A DNA stretch of 64,000 bases from Fratercula arctica (GCA_947846985.1 CANTUZ010000014.1:10957837-11021836), one strand, 5' to 3'. Positions 35,401-46,400 are shown, counted from the first letter of the stretch. Program-made: numbers and translations. Notes: generated by a model from the letters alone, not told the origin.

Positions 35401-38400
35401 GGTTTCGTGACGTTCGTGGTGCCACCAGAGGGTTTTACGGTGGTCTCGTGGCCTTCGTGGTGCCATCAGAAGGGTTTCGTGGTGGTTCCATGACGTTCGT
35501 GGTGCCACCAGAGGGTTTTACGGTGGTTCCATGAGGTTCGTGGTGTCACCACAGGGTTTTACGGTGGTTTCATGACGTTCGTGGTGCCATCAGAAGGGTT
35601 TTGTGGTGGTTCCATGCGGTTCATGGTGCCACCAGAGGGTTTTGTGGTGGTTCCGTGAGGTTCGTGGTGCCACCAGAGGGTTTCGTGGTGGTTCCGTGAG
35701 GTTCGTGGTGCCACCAGAGGGTTTTACGGTGGTCCCGTTGCCTTCGTGGTGCCATCAGAAGGGTTTGATGGTGGTCTCAGGACCTTCATGGTGCCACCAG
35801 AGGGTTTTACGGTGGTTCCATGACGTTCGTGGTGCCACCAGAGGGTTTTACGGTGGTCCCGTTGCCTTCGTGGTGCCATCAGAAGGGTTTGATGGTGGTC
35901 TCAGGACCTTCATGGTGCCACCGGAGGGTTTTACGGTGGTTCCATGACGTTCGTGGTGCTATCAGAAGGGTTTTGTGGTGGTTCCATGACGTTCGTGGTG
36001 CCACCAGAGGGTTTTGTGGTGGTTCCATGACGTTCGTGGTGTCACCAGAGGGTTTTACGGTGGTTTCGTTGCCTTTGTGGTGCCATCAGAAGGGTTTCGT
36101 GGTGGTTCCATGACGTTCGTGGTGCCACCAGAGGGTTTTGTGGTGGTTCCATGAGGTTTGTGGTGCCACCAGAGGGTTTTGTGGTGGTTCCATGAGGTTC
36201 GTGGTGCCACCAGAGGGTTTCGTGGTGGTTCCGTGAGGTTCGTGGTGCCACCAGAGGGTTTTGTGGTGGTTCCATGAGGTTTGTGGTGCCACCAGAGGGT
36301 TTTGTGGTGGTTCCATGAGGTTTGTGGTGCCACCAGAGGGTTTTGTGGTGGTTCCATGAGGTTCGTGGTGCCACCAGAGGGTTTTACGGTGGTCTCGTTG
36401 CCTTCGTGGTGCCATCAGAAGGGTTTCGTGGTGGTTCCATGACGTTCATGGTGCCACCAGAGGGTTTTAGGGTGGTTCCATGATCTTCATGGTGCCGCCA
36501 GAAGGTTTTACGGTGGTCCCGTCGCCTTCGTGGTGCCATCAGAAGGGTTTGATGGTGGTCTCAGGACCTTCATGGTGCCACCGGAGGGTTTTACGGTGGT
36601 TCCATGAGGTTCGTGGTGCCATCAGAAGGGTTTCGTGGTGGTTCCATGACGTTCGTGGTCCCATCAGAAGGGTTTCGTGGTGGTTCCATGACGTTCGTGG
36701 TGTCACCAGAGGGTTTTACGGTGGTTTCATGACGTTCGTGGTGCCACCAGAGGGTTTTACGGTGGTTTCATGACGTTCGTGGTGCCATCAGAGGGTTTTG
36801 TGGTGGTTCCGTGATCTTCATGGTGCCACCAGAGGGTTTTACGGTGGTCTCATTGCCTTTGTGGTGCCATCAGAAGGGTTTCGTGGTGATTCCATGACGT
36901 TCGTGGTGCCACCAGAGGGTTTTACGGTGGTCCCATCGCCTTCGTGGTGCCATCAGAAGGCTTTTGTGGTGGTTCCATGACGTTCGTGGTGCCACCAGAG
37001 GGTTTTGTGGTGGTTCCATGACGTTCGTGGTGCCACCAGAGGGTTTTACGGTGGTCCCATCGCCTTCGTGGTGCCACCAGAGGGTTTCGTGGTGGTTCCA
37101 TGACGTTCGTGGTGCCACCAGAGGGTTTTGTGGTGGTTCCATGAGGTTCGTGGTGCCACCAGAGGGTTTTGTGGTGGTTCCATGACCTTCGTGGTGCCAC
37201 CAGAGGGCTTCGTGGTGGTTCCGTGATCTTCATGGTGCCACCAGAGGGTTTTACGGTGGTCCCGTCGCCTTTGTGGTGCCATCAGAAGGGTTTGATGGTG
37301 GTCTCATGACCTTCATGGTGGCACCAGAGGGTTTTGTGGTGGTTCCATGAGGTTCGTGGTGCCACCAGAGGGTTTTGTGTTGGTTCCGTGACGTTCGTGG
37401 TGCCACCAGAGGGTTTTGTGGTGGTTCCATGAGGTTCGTGGTGCCACCAGAGGGTTTTGTGGTGGTTCCATGAGGTTCGTGGTGCCACCAGAGGGTTTTG
37501 TGGTGGTTCCATGACGTTCGTGGTGCCACCAGAGCGTTTTGTGGTGGTTCCGTGAGGTTCGTGGTGCCACCAGAGGGTTTCGTGGTGGTTCCATGAGGTT
37601 CGTGGTGCTATCAGAAGGGTTTCATGGTGGTGTCATGACTTCCATGGTGTCACCAGAGGATTTAATGGTGGGTCTATCCCGTTCGTGGTGTCACCAGAGG
37701 GCTTTATGGTGGTTCCACGACCTTCATGGTGCCACCAGAAGAGTTTTACGGTGGTTCCATGACCTTCACGGTGGTACCAGAGGGTTTTATGATGGTTCCA
37801 TGACCTTCATGGTGCTACCAGAAGAGTTTTACAGTGGTCCCGTCACCTTCATGGTGCCATCAGAAGGGTTTTACGGTGGTTCCATGACCTTCACGGTGGC
37901 ACCAGAGGGTTTTATGGTGGTTCCATCCCCTTCATGGTCCCACCAGAGGGTTTTAGCGTGGTTCCAGGACCTTCGTGGTGCCAACAGAGGGTTTTGTGGT
38001 GGTCCCATCCCCTTCGTGGTGCCACCAGCATCTTCACGATGCCACCGGAGCTTTTAGGGTGCCACCGTCATCTTCAGAGCGCCGCCACCCCCTTCACGGT
38101 GCCGTTGATCATGGCACCGTTCCGTGATGCCACCCGCCACCATGTTTTTGGTGCCACCAACGCCTCCGTGGTGCCACCACCCCCCTCGGTGTGTGTGTCC
38201 TTGTCCCACCCCACCCCAGGTGCGGGACGTGCGCATCATCTCGGACCGCAACTCGCGGCGCTCCAAGGGCATCGCCTACGTCGAGTTCTGCGAGATCCAG
38301 TCGGTGCCCTTGGCCATCGGCCTCACCGGCCAGCGCCTCCTCGGCGTCCCCATCATCGTCCAGGCCTCCCAGGTGGGCTGGGGGCTGGGGGGGAGGGGGT

Positions 38401-41400
38401 CTTCAAGGGGACGGGAAGGTCACGGTGGGTTTTGGGGAGGTTCTTGTGGAGTCTGGGAAGGTCCTTGTGGGGTTTGGGGAGGTTCTTGTGGGGTTTGGGG
38501 AGGTTCTTGAGGGGTTTTGGGGGTGTTTTTGCGGGTTTGGGGAGGTTCTTGTGGGGTTTGGTGGGTTCTTGTGGGGTTTGGTGGGTTCTTGTGGGGTTTG
38601 GGGAGGTTCTTGTGGGGTTTGGGGTGGTTCTTGTGGGGTTTGGCAGGTTCTTGTGGGGTTTGGGGAGGTTCTTGTGGGGTTTGGTGGGTTCTTGTGGGGT
38701 TTGGCGGGTTCTTGTGGGGTTTGGGGAGGTTCTTGTGGGGTTTGGGGAGGTTCTTGTGGGGTTTGGCGGGTTCTTGTGGGGTTTGGCGGGTTCTTCTGGA
38801 TTTTGGGGAGGTTCTTGTGCGGTTTGGGGGCGTTTTTGTGGGTTTTGGGGAGGTTCTTGCAGGGTTTGGCTGTTGTCGAAGGGCATAATTCTGGTGGACT
38901 CAAGCGGCACTGGGGTTCCCCTGGATTTCGGGGGCACCACCAGAGGGTTGAGGGCACCCCACAGAGCCGGGGGGGGGGGGCTCTGGGGGGCTGAGGGTCT
39001 CCCCCCTCACCCCCCCGGCTGCCCCCCCCCCCCCCCCCAGGCGGAGAAGAACCGGCTGGCGGCCATGGCCAACAACCTGCAGAAGGGCAGCGGGGGCCCC
39101 ATGCGCCTCTACGTGGGCTCCCTCCACTGCAACATCACCAAGGAGATGCTGCGCGGCATCTTCGAGCCCTTCGGCAAGGTGAGGCCGGGGGGACAGACGG
39201 GTCGGAACTGCAGCTAGTGGGACGTGGGGACGGGGGTGGGGAGCTCGGTTGGCTCACGGGGACACAGTTGGGGCAAAGTAGAGGGGGTTGGGGGACAGGG
39301 TTGGGTCATGGGGACACGGTTGGGTCACGGGGACGGGGTTGGGTGGACGTGGGGACACGGTTGGGTCACGGGGATGGGGTTGGGTGGACGTGGGGACACG
39401 GTTGGGTCATGGGGATGGGTTTGGGTGGACATGGGGACACGGTTGGGTCACGGGGATGGAGTTGGGGGACACGGTTGGGTCATGGGGACGGGGTTGGGTG
39501 GACATGGGGACACGGGTCACGGGGACGGGGTTGGGTGGACATGGGGACACGGTTGGGTCATGGCGATGGGTTTGGAAGGACATGGGGACGTGGTTGGGTC
39601 ATGGGGAAGGGGCTGGGGGACACGGTTGGGTCATGGGGACGGGTTTGGGTGGACATAGGGACACGGTTGGGTCATGGGGATGGGATTGGGAGACATGGGG
39701 ACACGGTTGGGTCGTGGGGACGGGTTTGGAAGGACGTGGAGACGTGGTTGGGTCATGGGGACGGGGTTGGGGGACATGGGGACGCCGCTGGGTCATGAGG
39801 AAGGGGCTGGGGGACACGGTTGGGTCATGGGGATGGTTTTGGATGGGCATGGGGACACGGTTGGGTCATGGGGAAGGGGCTGGGGGACACGGTTGGGTCA
39901 TGGGGACGGGGTTGGGTCATGGGGAAGGGGCTGGGGGACGCGGTTGGGTCATGGGGACGGGGTTGGGTCATGGGGATGGGGTTGGGGGACACGGTTGGGT
40001 CATGGGGACGCCGTTGGGTCATGGGGAAGGGGCTGGGGGACGCGGTTGGGTCATGGGGACGGGGTTGGGTCATGAGGAAGGGGCTGGGGGACACGGTTGG
40101 GTCATGGGGACACGGTTGGGTCATGAGGAAGGGGCTGGGGGACACGGTTGGGTCATGGGGACAGGTTTGGGCGCCATGGGGGGACAGTGACGCCGTGGGG
40201 GCCACCCATGGGGACCCCCCTTTGGACCCCCCTCCTTGACCACTCTTTCTCCCCGCAGATCGACAGCATCGTCCTGATGCGGGACCCTGACACCGGCCAG
40301 TCCAAGGGCTACGGCTTCATCACGGTGAGCCCCCCATCCCCGCTCCTGCCCCACACGTGTCCCCAGGGTGTCCCCGCCGCGTCGGGTGACCCCCGTGTGT
40401 CCCGTGTTGTGTGTCGTCCCCCCCCCCCCAACAAAAAAACCCAAAAGTTCGCGGAGGCCGAATGCGCCCGGCGGGCGCTGGAGCAACTCAACGGCTTCGA
40501 GCTGGCCGGCCGCCCCATGCGTGTGGGGCAGGTGACCGAGCGCCTGGACGGCACCACCGACATCACCTTCCCCGAGGGCAGCGAGGACGTCGAGCTGGTG
40601 GGGGCCACCGGCCGGCTGCAGCTCATGGCCAAGCTGGCCGAAGGTGAGGGCTGGGGGGGGGGGGGTGGCGCTTCAGGAGGCATCTGGGGGGGCTTCGGGA
40701 GGTAGTTATGGGGCTGGGGGGGCCTTAGGAGGTATCTGAGGGGGATTTGGGAGGTAGTTGTGGGGCTGGGGGGCCTTTAGGAGGCATCTGGGGGGCTTTG
40801 AGAGGTAGTTATGGGGCTGGGGGGGCTTTAGGAGGCATCTGAGGGGGCTTTGGGAGGTAGTTATGGGGTTGGGGGGGCTTTAGGAGGCATCTGAGGGGGC
40901 TTTGGGAGGTAGTTATGGGGCTGGGGGGGCCTTAGGAGGCATCTGAGGGGGCTTTGGGAGGTAGTTATGGGGCTGGGGGGGCCTTAGGAGGCATCTGGGG
41001 GGGGCTTTGGGAGGTAGTTATGGGGCAGCGGCGGCTGCTGGTGTTCTGGGGGCGCTGTGGCCGGCTCTGCCCCACGGCGTGTCCCCCCCCCTTTCCTCCC
41101 GCTCCCCAGGTTCGGGGCTGCAGCTGCCCAGCACGGCCCAGGCCGCCCTCCAGCTCAACGGGGCCCTGCCCCTGGGGGCCCTCAACCCCGCCGCCCTCAC
41201 CGGTACGGGGGCCTGGGGGGGTCTCGGGGGGCTTGGGGAGGTCCTTGGGGGGGCTGGGAGGGTCCCTGGGGGTCTCTGGGGAGGTTTTGGGGGGGTTTTT
41301 GGGGGGCTGGGAGGGTCCCTTGTTGGGGAGAGGCGGGGGGTTGGGGGGTACTTGGGGATCCTTGTGGGGCTCAGAGGGTCTTTGGGGGAGTCCCTGGGGA

Positions 41401-42633
41401 GGTGTGGGGGTCCCTGGGGGGGGGGGTTGAGGGGTCCCTGTGGGGCTGGGGGGGGTCCCTGGGGGTCTCTGGGGAGGTTTTGGGGGGGTTCTTGGGGGGC
41501 TGGGAGGGTCCCTTGTGGGGGGGGAGGGGGGTTGGGGGGTACTTGGGGGTCCCTGTGGGGCTCAGAGGGTCTTTGGGGGAGTCCCTGGGGAGGTGTGGGG
41601 GTCCCTGTGGGGCTGGGGGGGGTCCCTGGGGGTGTCTCGGGGGGTGTTGAGGGTCCCTGGGGGGGGGTTGAGGGTCCCTGTGGGGCTGGGGGGGGGTCCC
41701 TGGGGGTGTCTCGGGGGGGGGGGTTATGGGTCGCTTCGGGGCTGGGAGGGTCTGGGGGGTGGCTGTGGGTCTGGGGTCGCCCCCCCCCCCCGCTGTGGGG
41801 CAGCCCCCCAACCTCTTTCCCCCCCCCCCCCCCCGCAGCGCTGAGCCCGGCGCTGAACCTGGCCTCCCAGACACTGGCCTCCCAGTGCCTGCAGCTCTCG
41901 GGGCTCTTCACCCCCCAGACCATGTGAGGGGGCGGGGCTTGGGGGGAGGGGGCGGGGCCTGGGAAGAGGGGGCGGGGCTTGGGGGGAGGGGGCGGGGCCT
42001 GGGGTGACCCCCGCCCTCCCATTGAGCGCTATGGGAGAGGGGCTGGGGAGGGGGGCGGGGCTTTGCTTGGGGAGGGGGCGGGGCTTGGAGAGGGGGTGGG
42101 GCTTAGGGGAGAGGGCGGGGCTTAGGGGAGAGGGGGTGGGGGGCGTGGCTTTGCCTGGGGAGGGGGCGGGGCCTGGGGTGACCCCCGCCCTCCCATTGAG
42201 CGCTATGGGAGAGGGGCCGGGGAGGGGGGTGGGGCTTTGCCTGGGGAGGGGGCGGGGCTTTGGGGAGAGGGGGCGGGGCGTTGGGGTGGCCCCCACCCTC
42301 CCATTCAGTGCTATGGGAGAGGGGGCGGGGGGCGTGGCTTTGCCTGGGGAGGGGGCGGGGCCTGGGGGAGAGGGGGCGGGGCGTTGGGGTGGCCCCCACC
42401 CTCCCATTCAGTGCTATGGGAGAGGGGTGGGGGGGCGTGGCTTTGCTTGGGAAGGGGGCGTGGCTTGGGGAGAGGGGGCGGGGCCTGTGGTGACACCCAC
42501 CCTCCCATTCAGCGCTATGGGAGAGGGGCGGGGGGGCGTGGCTTTGCCCGGGAGGGGGCGTGGTCTTTGGGAAAGGGCGTGGTTTGGGAGGGGGGCGTGG
42601 CCTAACCTCCTGCCTCCCCCCCCCCCCAGGTAA
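29475..42633 (+). CDS. RBM23: RNA-binding protein 23 (RBM39-related splicing coactivator)
   Basis: Coding exons: 29475-29513, 29646-29720, 30876-30923, 31034-31095, 31637-31690, 31790-31934, 34709-34762, 34868-34985, 38220-38372, 39041-39178, 40259-40324, 40448-40643, 41110-41202, 41839-41923, 42630-42633. The order is SDDFDIVIEAMLEAPYKKEE, then an RS domain, GHSKSPLYREKSPVREP, RRM1 (RTVFCMQLAARIRPRDLEDF, GIAYVEFCEIQSVPLAIGL), RRM2 (MRLYVGSLHCNITKEMLRGI, GYGFIT) and a C-terminal Ala/Leu-rich tail ending LFTPQTM. These are near-identical to vertebrate RBM23. Within exon 31790-31934 the RS reading frame moves by one base near 31865; the exon sum (1330) fits one extra C, giving about 442 aa against 439 in human. 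The final intron splits the last Met codon (AT|G, then TAA). Confidence 0.96.
29750..30700 (+). repeat. 21-bp minisatellite in RBM23 (intron before exon 30876)
   Basis: TTGGGGACATCTAGAGGGGG units of about 21 bp, more than 30 copies, decay into GGGGTCACCTAAAGGGG toward the right. Confidence 0.9.
31140..31570 (+). repeat. G-rich repeat in RBM23 (intron before exon 31637)
   Basis: AAAGGATTTGGGGGGGTTTG units of 15-20 bp. Confidence 0.8.
31935..32960 (+). other. Low-GC intronic stretch, RBM23 (before the 153-bp array)
   Basis: Degenerate CCCCAAAATCCTCC-like sequence, clearly less GC-rich than the surroundings. It looks like decayed copies of the neighbouring array. No exon or RNA gene was seen. 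Confidence 0.5.
32960..34660 (+). repeat. 153-bp minisatellite in RBM23 intron 7
   Basis: Eleven or so copies with the GTAAATCCACCCAAAGCTGC landmark at 33161, 33314, 33467, 33621, 33772, 33925, about 34080, 34231 and onward. Period is 151-155 bp and copies are highly alike. Confidence 0.92.
35040..38060 (+). repeat. 41-bp minisatellite with CTCF-core-like unit in RBM23 intron 9
   Basis: About 70 units of 41 bp, each of the form CATGACGTTCGTGGTG, then CCACCAGAGGG, then TTTTGTGGTGGTTC. More than 40 carry CCACCAGAGGG exactly; others read CCATCAGAAGGG. It fills the 3.2-kb intron between the exons ending 34985 and starting 38220. Confidence 0.93.
38400..38870 (+). repeat. 20-21-bp minisatellite in RBM23 intron 10
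   Basis: GTTTGGGGAGGTTCTTGTGGG and GTTTGGTGGGTTCTTGTGGG units. Confidence 0.88.
39230..40180 (+). repeat. Minisatellite in RBM23 intron 11
   Basis: ACACGGTTGGGTCATGGGGA and GGGGCTGGGGGACACGGTTG units, with longer composite repeats in 39790-40150. Confidence 0.88.
40650..41020 (+). repeat. Minisatellite in RBM23 intron 13
   Basis: Units of about 60 bp contain GGGAGGTAGTTATGGGG and CTTTAGGAGGCATCTG. Confidence 0.85.
41205..41775 (+). repeat. Minisatellite in RBM23 intron 14
   Basis: GGTCCCTGGGGGTCTCTGGG and GGTCTTTGGGGGAGTCC units. A block of about 190 bp is present twice. Confidence 0.85.
41924..42629 (+). repeat. Repeat-filled terminal intron of RBM23
   Basis: An intron of 706 bases with donor GTGAGG and acceptor C(n)AG. 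It holds five to six composite units of roughly 110-150 bp with CTCCCATTCAGTGCTATGGG or the GAGCGC variant plus GGGGGCGTGGCTTTGCC. Confidence 0.75.
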
Positions 42634-42934
42634 CACGGCCCCACTCCCCGCCGGGGCGGCCCCGCCCCCTCCGCCCGGCCCCGCCCCTCGGGCCTCGCTG
42701 ACTCCGCCCCCTGGCGGGGCGCGAGGGGGGGGCGGGGCCTGGCGGGAGGGGGCGAGGCCTGCGGCGGCCACGCCCCCTCCTCCTCCCCTCCCCCCCCCCC
42801 CCCCCCCCCCCCCTTCCCGCCCCTTCCGGGTCGGGTTTTGTTTCTTTTTTTTTGTTGGGTTTTTTTTCCGGTTTTTCGGGTTTTTTGTTGGTTTTTTTTT
42901 TTTTTTTTTTTTTTTGTTTCTTTATCGGACTCGA

Positions 42935-42940
42935 AATAAA
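42935..42940 (+). terminator. RBM23: RBM23 poly(A) signal
   Basis: AATAAA follows T-rich 3' UTR sequence (42836-42920), about 300 bases after the spliced stop codon. Confidence 0.85.
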
Positions 42941-43014
42941 AAAAATCCACAAAAACGGCCCCGCCCCGCCCCGCCCCCATCGGCGCTAACGAAGCAACGC
43001 TCATTAACGGGGCC

Positions 43015-43020
43015 TTTATT
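43015..43020 (-). terminator. REM2: REM2 poly(A) signal (minus strand)
   Basis: TTTATT on the plus strand is AATAAA on the minus strand. It lies about 650 bases downstream of the REM2 stop and only 75 bases from the RBM23 signal. Confidence 0.7.
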
Positions 43021-43259
43021 AAAGGCCACGCCCCCTTCGCGCGGTCACTGGGGGCGGGGCGGGGGGCGTGGTCAGCGAAGCGGCGCATGCGGGGCCCGTC
43101 CTTCCCCCCCCACCCCCCCCCCCCCTTAAAGGGGCGGCGCGACATTCGGCTGCCGGTGGGTTTGGGGCAGAAAGATGGGGGAAACAAAGGGGGGGGTGAC
43201 GTCATGGAGGGGCGGGGCCCTGGAGGGTGGGGCGGGGCCCGCAGAGAGGGCTCCGCCCC

Positions 43260-43660
43260 CTTCACAAGGTTCTTAAAGGGGAAAAAACCGGGGGGGGGGA
43301 GGGGGTGTTTGCGGGGGGGGACGCGGTGCCTTTAAAGCCGGGGGTGGGTGTGGGCCCTGAGGGGGGGCGTGGCCGATGCGCAGGGGCGGGGCCAAGCGGG
43401 TCTTAAAGGGGCGGGGCCGTGCAGTGGCGGGTGGGGCCCACCCGGGGGGGGGGGTGGGCAGAGGCTTCAATGGGCAACGCGGCTCTTAAAGGGGCGACGC
43501 CGTCTTAAAGGGGCAACGGCGGGGTGGGGGGGGTGGGGGGGGCACGGTCTTAAAGGGGCACCGCCGTCTTAAAGGGGCAACGGCGGTGGTGGGGCCATGC
43601 GCTTAAAAGGGCAACGGCGGTGGGGCCACGCCCTTAAAGGGGCCACGCCCTTAAAGGGCC
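43260..43660 (-). repeat. REM2 3' UTR with CTTAAAGGGGC repeats
   Basis: GTCTTAAAGGGGCAACGGCGG units recur between the inferred poly(A) site and the stop codon. The remainder of 43021-43260 is GC-rich with no gene seen. Confidence 0.6.
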
Positions 43661-43667
43661 CGCGCGC

Positions 43668-46400
43668 TCAGAGGGCGGCCAGGTCGCTGCAGGACTTGGA
43701 GCGTTGTCGGGCCAAGGGGACGAGGCCGGCGAAGAAGCGCTTGGCCCGGCCGGTGAGGCTGCGGCGGCGGCGGCGGCGGGGACCCCCTTCTCCTTCCTCC
43801 TCCTCCTCCTCCTCCTCCTCCCCCTCCCGCCCCCCGGGGGGGTCCCGCAGGCGGCGGCGATGGAGCCGGGCCTGGCGGACGGCGGCCTGGAAGAGCTCCC
43901 GGGTGCCGTGGCGGAGGGCGGCCGAGGTCTCGTGGTGGGCGCAGCCCAGCAGCGCCGCCAGCCCCCGCGCCTCTGGTTGGGGGGGGGCGGGGGGGGGGAC
44001 ACGAGGGACACATTGGAGGGGATATGGGGGTCCCGTGGGGGGACGTGGTTGGGGGGGGGGACGGACACATGGGGGGACCCACTGAGGGGGCCGTGGGGCC
44101 GTGGGAGGGGATGTGGGGGCCCCATGGGGGGGACATGGGGGGGGACGAGGGGGGACATAGGACCCACAGGAGGGGAGAAATGGAGGGGGGGGGGGGAGGA
44201 GACCGTAGGAAGGGGTATGGGGGGCACATGGGACCCATAGGGGGGGACTTGGGGGGGGACGTGAGGCCACAGGGGGGGACACGGGGGTCCTATGGGGTCG
44301 GGGGCGGGGGGGAAGGGGGGACACGGGACCCATAGGAGGTGACGGGGGGGGTCCCTCACCTCGGGGGGTGACCTGCCGGGCTCGTGCCAGGTCGCTCTTG
44401 TTGGCCACGAGGAGGAGGGGGGGCCGGGGGCGCCCCCCCCCACCCCCCCAGGGCAGCCCCCGGGCCCAGCCGGGGCCCAGCCGGGCGAAGGAGCCGCGGT
44501 TGCTCAGGGAGAACACCAGCAGCACGGCGTCGGCCACGCCCACCGCCTGCGGGACACGCCCACCCCGCGATTTGCATGGCCGCGCCCCCTTCATTTGCAT
44601 GCGCCCGCCCGCGCGAGGCTTCATTAAACACACACACCCCCCCCCCCCCCCACGAAGCAGCTCCAGCCGTGGGAACCCGCCTCGTTTTGCGTGACCCCGC
44701 CCCCCCTCATTTGCATAGCCACACCCCCACCTCGCCTCGTGGAAACCCCGCCCCATTCTCCGCCCTCATTTGCATAGCCACGCCCCCTCCTTTTGCCTGC
44801 GCACGGCGCGCCCGCGAGGGCGCCTCATTTGCATAGCCACGCCCCATCCCCGAGGGGAACCACCCCTCACGGCTTCATTTGCATAACCACGCCCCCAAAC
44901 CTCCGGGGCTCCGCCCCCTCTTTGCCCTCCCTTATCAGGCTGCAGCCTCATTTGCATACCACGTCACGCCACCCCCTTTTTTGTTCCGCCACGCCCCCTG
45001 ATTTGCATACAGAGACTCCCCCGCCCCCCCCCCCCCGTCCCCACGCCTTGGGGGGGGTATTCGCACGCGCGCGCCTCATTTGCATACCGTGCCCCCTTCA
45101 TTTGCATATCACGCCCAACCCCCCTTCATTTGCATCCAAATCACCGCGCGCTTAATTTGCATGCAAGCCCCGCCCCCCCCTTTAATTTGCATATCAAGCC
45201 CTTAGGGCGCCTCACACTCCCCCCCCCCGTCCGTTGGCCGGGATGGATTCGGCCTCATTTGCATGCCAAAGCCCCGCCCCCTCGTTAGCAGGCACGACGC
45301 CGCGTCTCATTTGCATGCGGAGCACCGCCCCCTTAAATTTGCATACCCCCCCCCTCCATTTGCATGCCGCCCCCGCCATTCCCCGGCCGCCCCCGCCCCT
45401 CGATTTGCATCCTGCCGCTGCCGCCCGCCCCCGCCCCTCATTTGCATACATTAGCATACGGGGCCCGCCCACCTCCTCGTCCCCGTCGTGCAGCACCAGC
45501 GCCGCCCCCGCCCCGTCCACCCGCAGCCGCCGCTCCCGGGGGGGGCTCTGCCGGAGCCGGGGGGGGGCTGCAAACCCCCCAAAACACCCCAAAACTCCCC
45601 TCCCCCCCCGGAACCCCGAAATCCCCCCCCAGGGACCCCCCCGATCACCCAGGACCCCCCCAGATGACCCAGGACCCCCCCAAACCCCCCCCAGGGACCC
45701 CCCCCACATCACCCAGAACCCCCCAAAACCCCCCAGGGACATCCCCCAAATCACCCAGAACCCCCCAAACCCCCCCAGGGACCCCCCCAAATCACCCAGG
45801 ACCCCCCAAACCCCCCCAGGGACCCCCCCACATCACTCAGGCCCCCCCAATCCCCCCCAGGACCCCCCCAAATCACCCAGGACCCCCCAAACCCCCCCAG
45901 GACCCCCCCAAACCCTCTCAGCCCCCCCCCAATCCCCCCCAGGACCCCCCCACATCACTCAGGACCCCCCCAGATCACCCAGGACCCCCCCAAAACCCCC
46001 CAGGGACCCCCCCAGATGACCCAGGACCGCCCCAAACCCTCTCAGCCCCCCCCCCCCAAACCCCCCGGGACCCCCCCACATTCCGGGGGGGGGGGGGCGG
46101 GGGGGGGGGGGGGGGGTGGTGTCCGTGCCCGCCCCCCCCCCCCCCCGACTCACCGGCCCCCTCTCGGTGCGACGGGGGGGTCCCGGGGGGGTCGGGCCAG
46201 GCGAAGGCTCGGGCCAGGCTGCTCTTGCCCACCCCGGGGGGGCCCAGCAGGACGGCGCGGAGGGGGGGGGGACGGCGGGGGGGACCCCGGGGGGGACGGG
46301 GGACCCCGGGGGGGGGAGGGGCGGGACCGGCCTTGGCCCCGCCCCCTCTTGGGGGGGGGCGCCCCGGCGGGGGGAGGGGGCGGGTGGATCCATGGAGGGG
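43668..46400 (-). CDS. REM2: RGK-family small GTPase REM2
   Basis: Minus-strand exons (high to low): about 46400-46154, 45547-45473, 44546-44360, 43972-43668. REM2 inhibits voltage-gated calcium channels. The P-loop is LLGPPGVGKSSLARAF. ERRLRVDG follows in switch II, then VLLVFSLSNRGSF, the NKSDLA base-recognition motif and ETSAAL. The tail is KRFFAGLVPLARQRSKSCSDLAAL-like: a basic membrane/calmodulin/14-3-3-type end diagnostic of RGK proteins. The usual D-x-W-E of RGK switch II reads DGDEE here, and about ten residues before AVGVADAV are absent, so a small exon may be missed in 44547-45472. The P-loop exon and the ERRL exon do not join in phase unless one C of the 8-C run at 45548-45538 is surplus. 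The N-terminal start is not certain; an ATG at about 46394 is in another frame. Confidence 0.85.
44570..45447. repeat. Array of 19 POU octamers (ATTTGCAT) in REM2 intron
   Basis: Exact ATTTGCAT starts at 44570, 44593, 44709, 44768, 44827, 44877, 44950, 45001, 45078, 45100, 45128, 45155, 45185, 45257, 45309, 45337, 45358, 45403 and 45440. All are in the same orientation, mostly preceded by C or TC and separated by CCACGCCCC-type sequence of 20-120 bases. Confidence 0.9.
45590..46075 (-). repeat. Minisatellite in REM2 intron
   Basis: On the plus strand, CCCCCCCAAATCACCCAGGA and CCCCCCCAGGGACCCCC units. G-rich in the sense of REM2 transcription. Confidence 0.8.
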
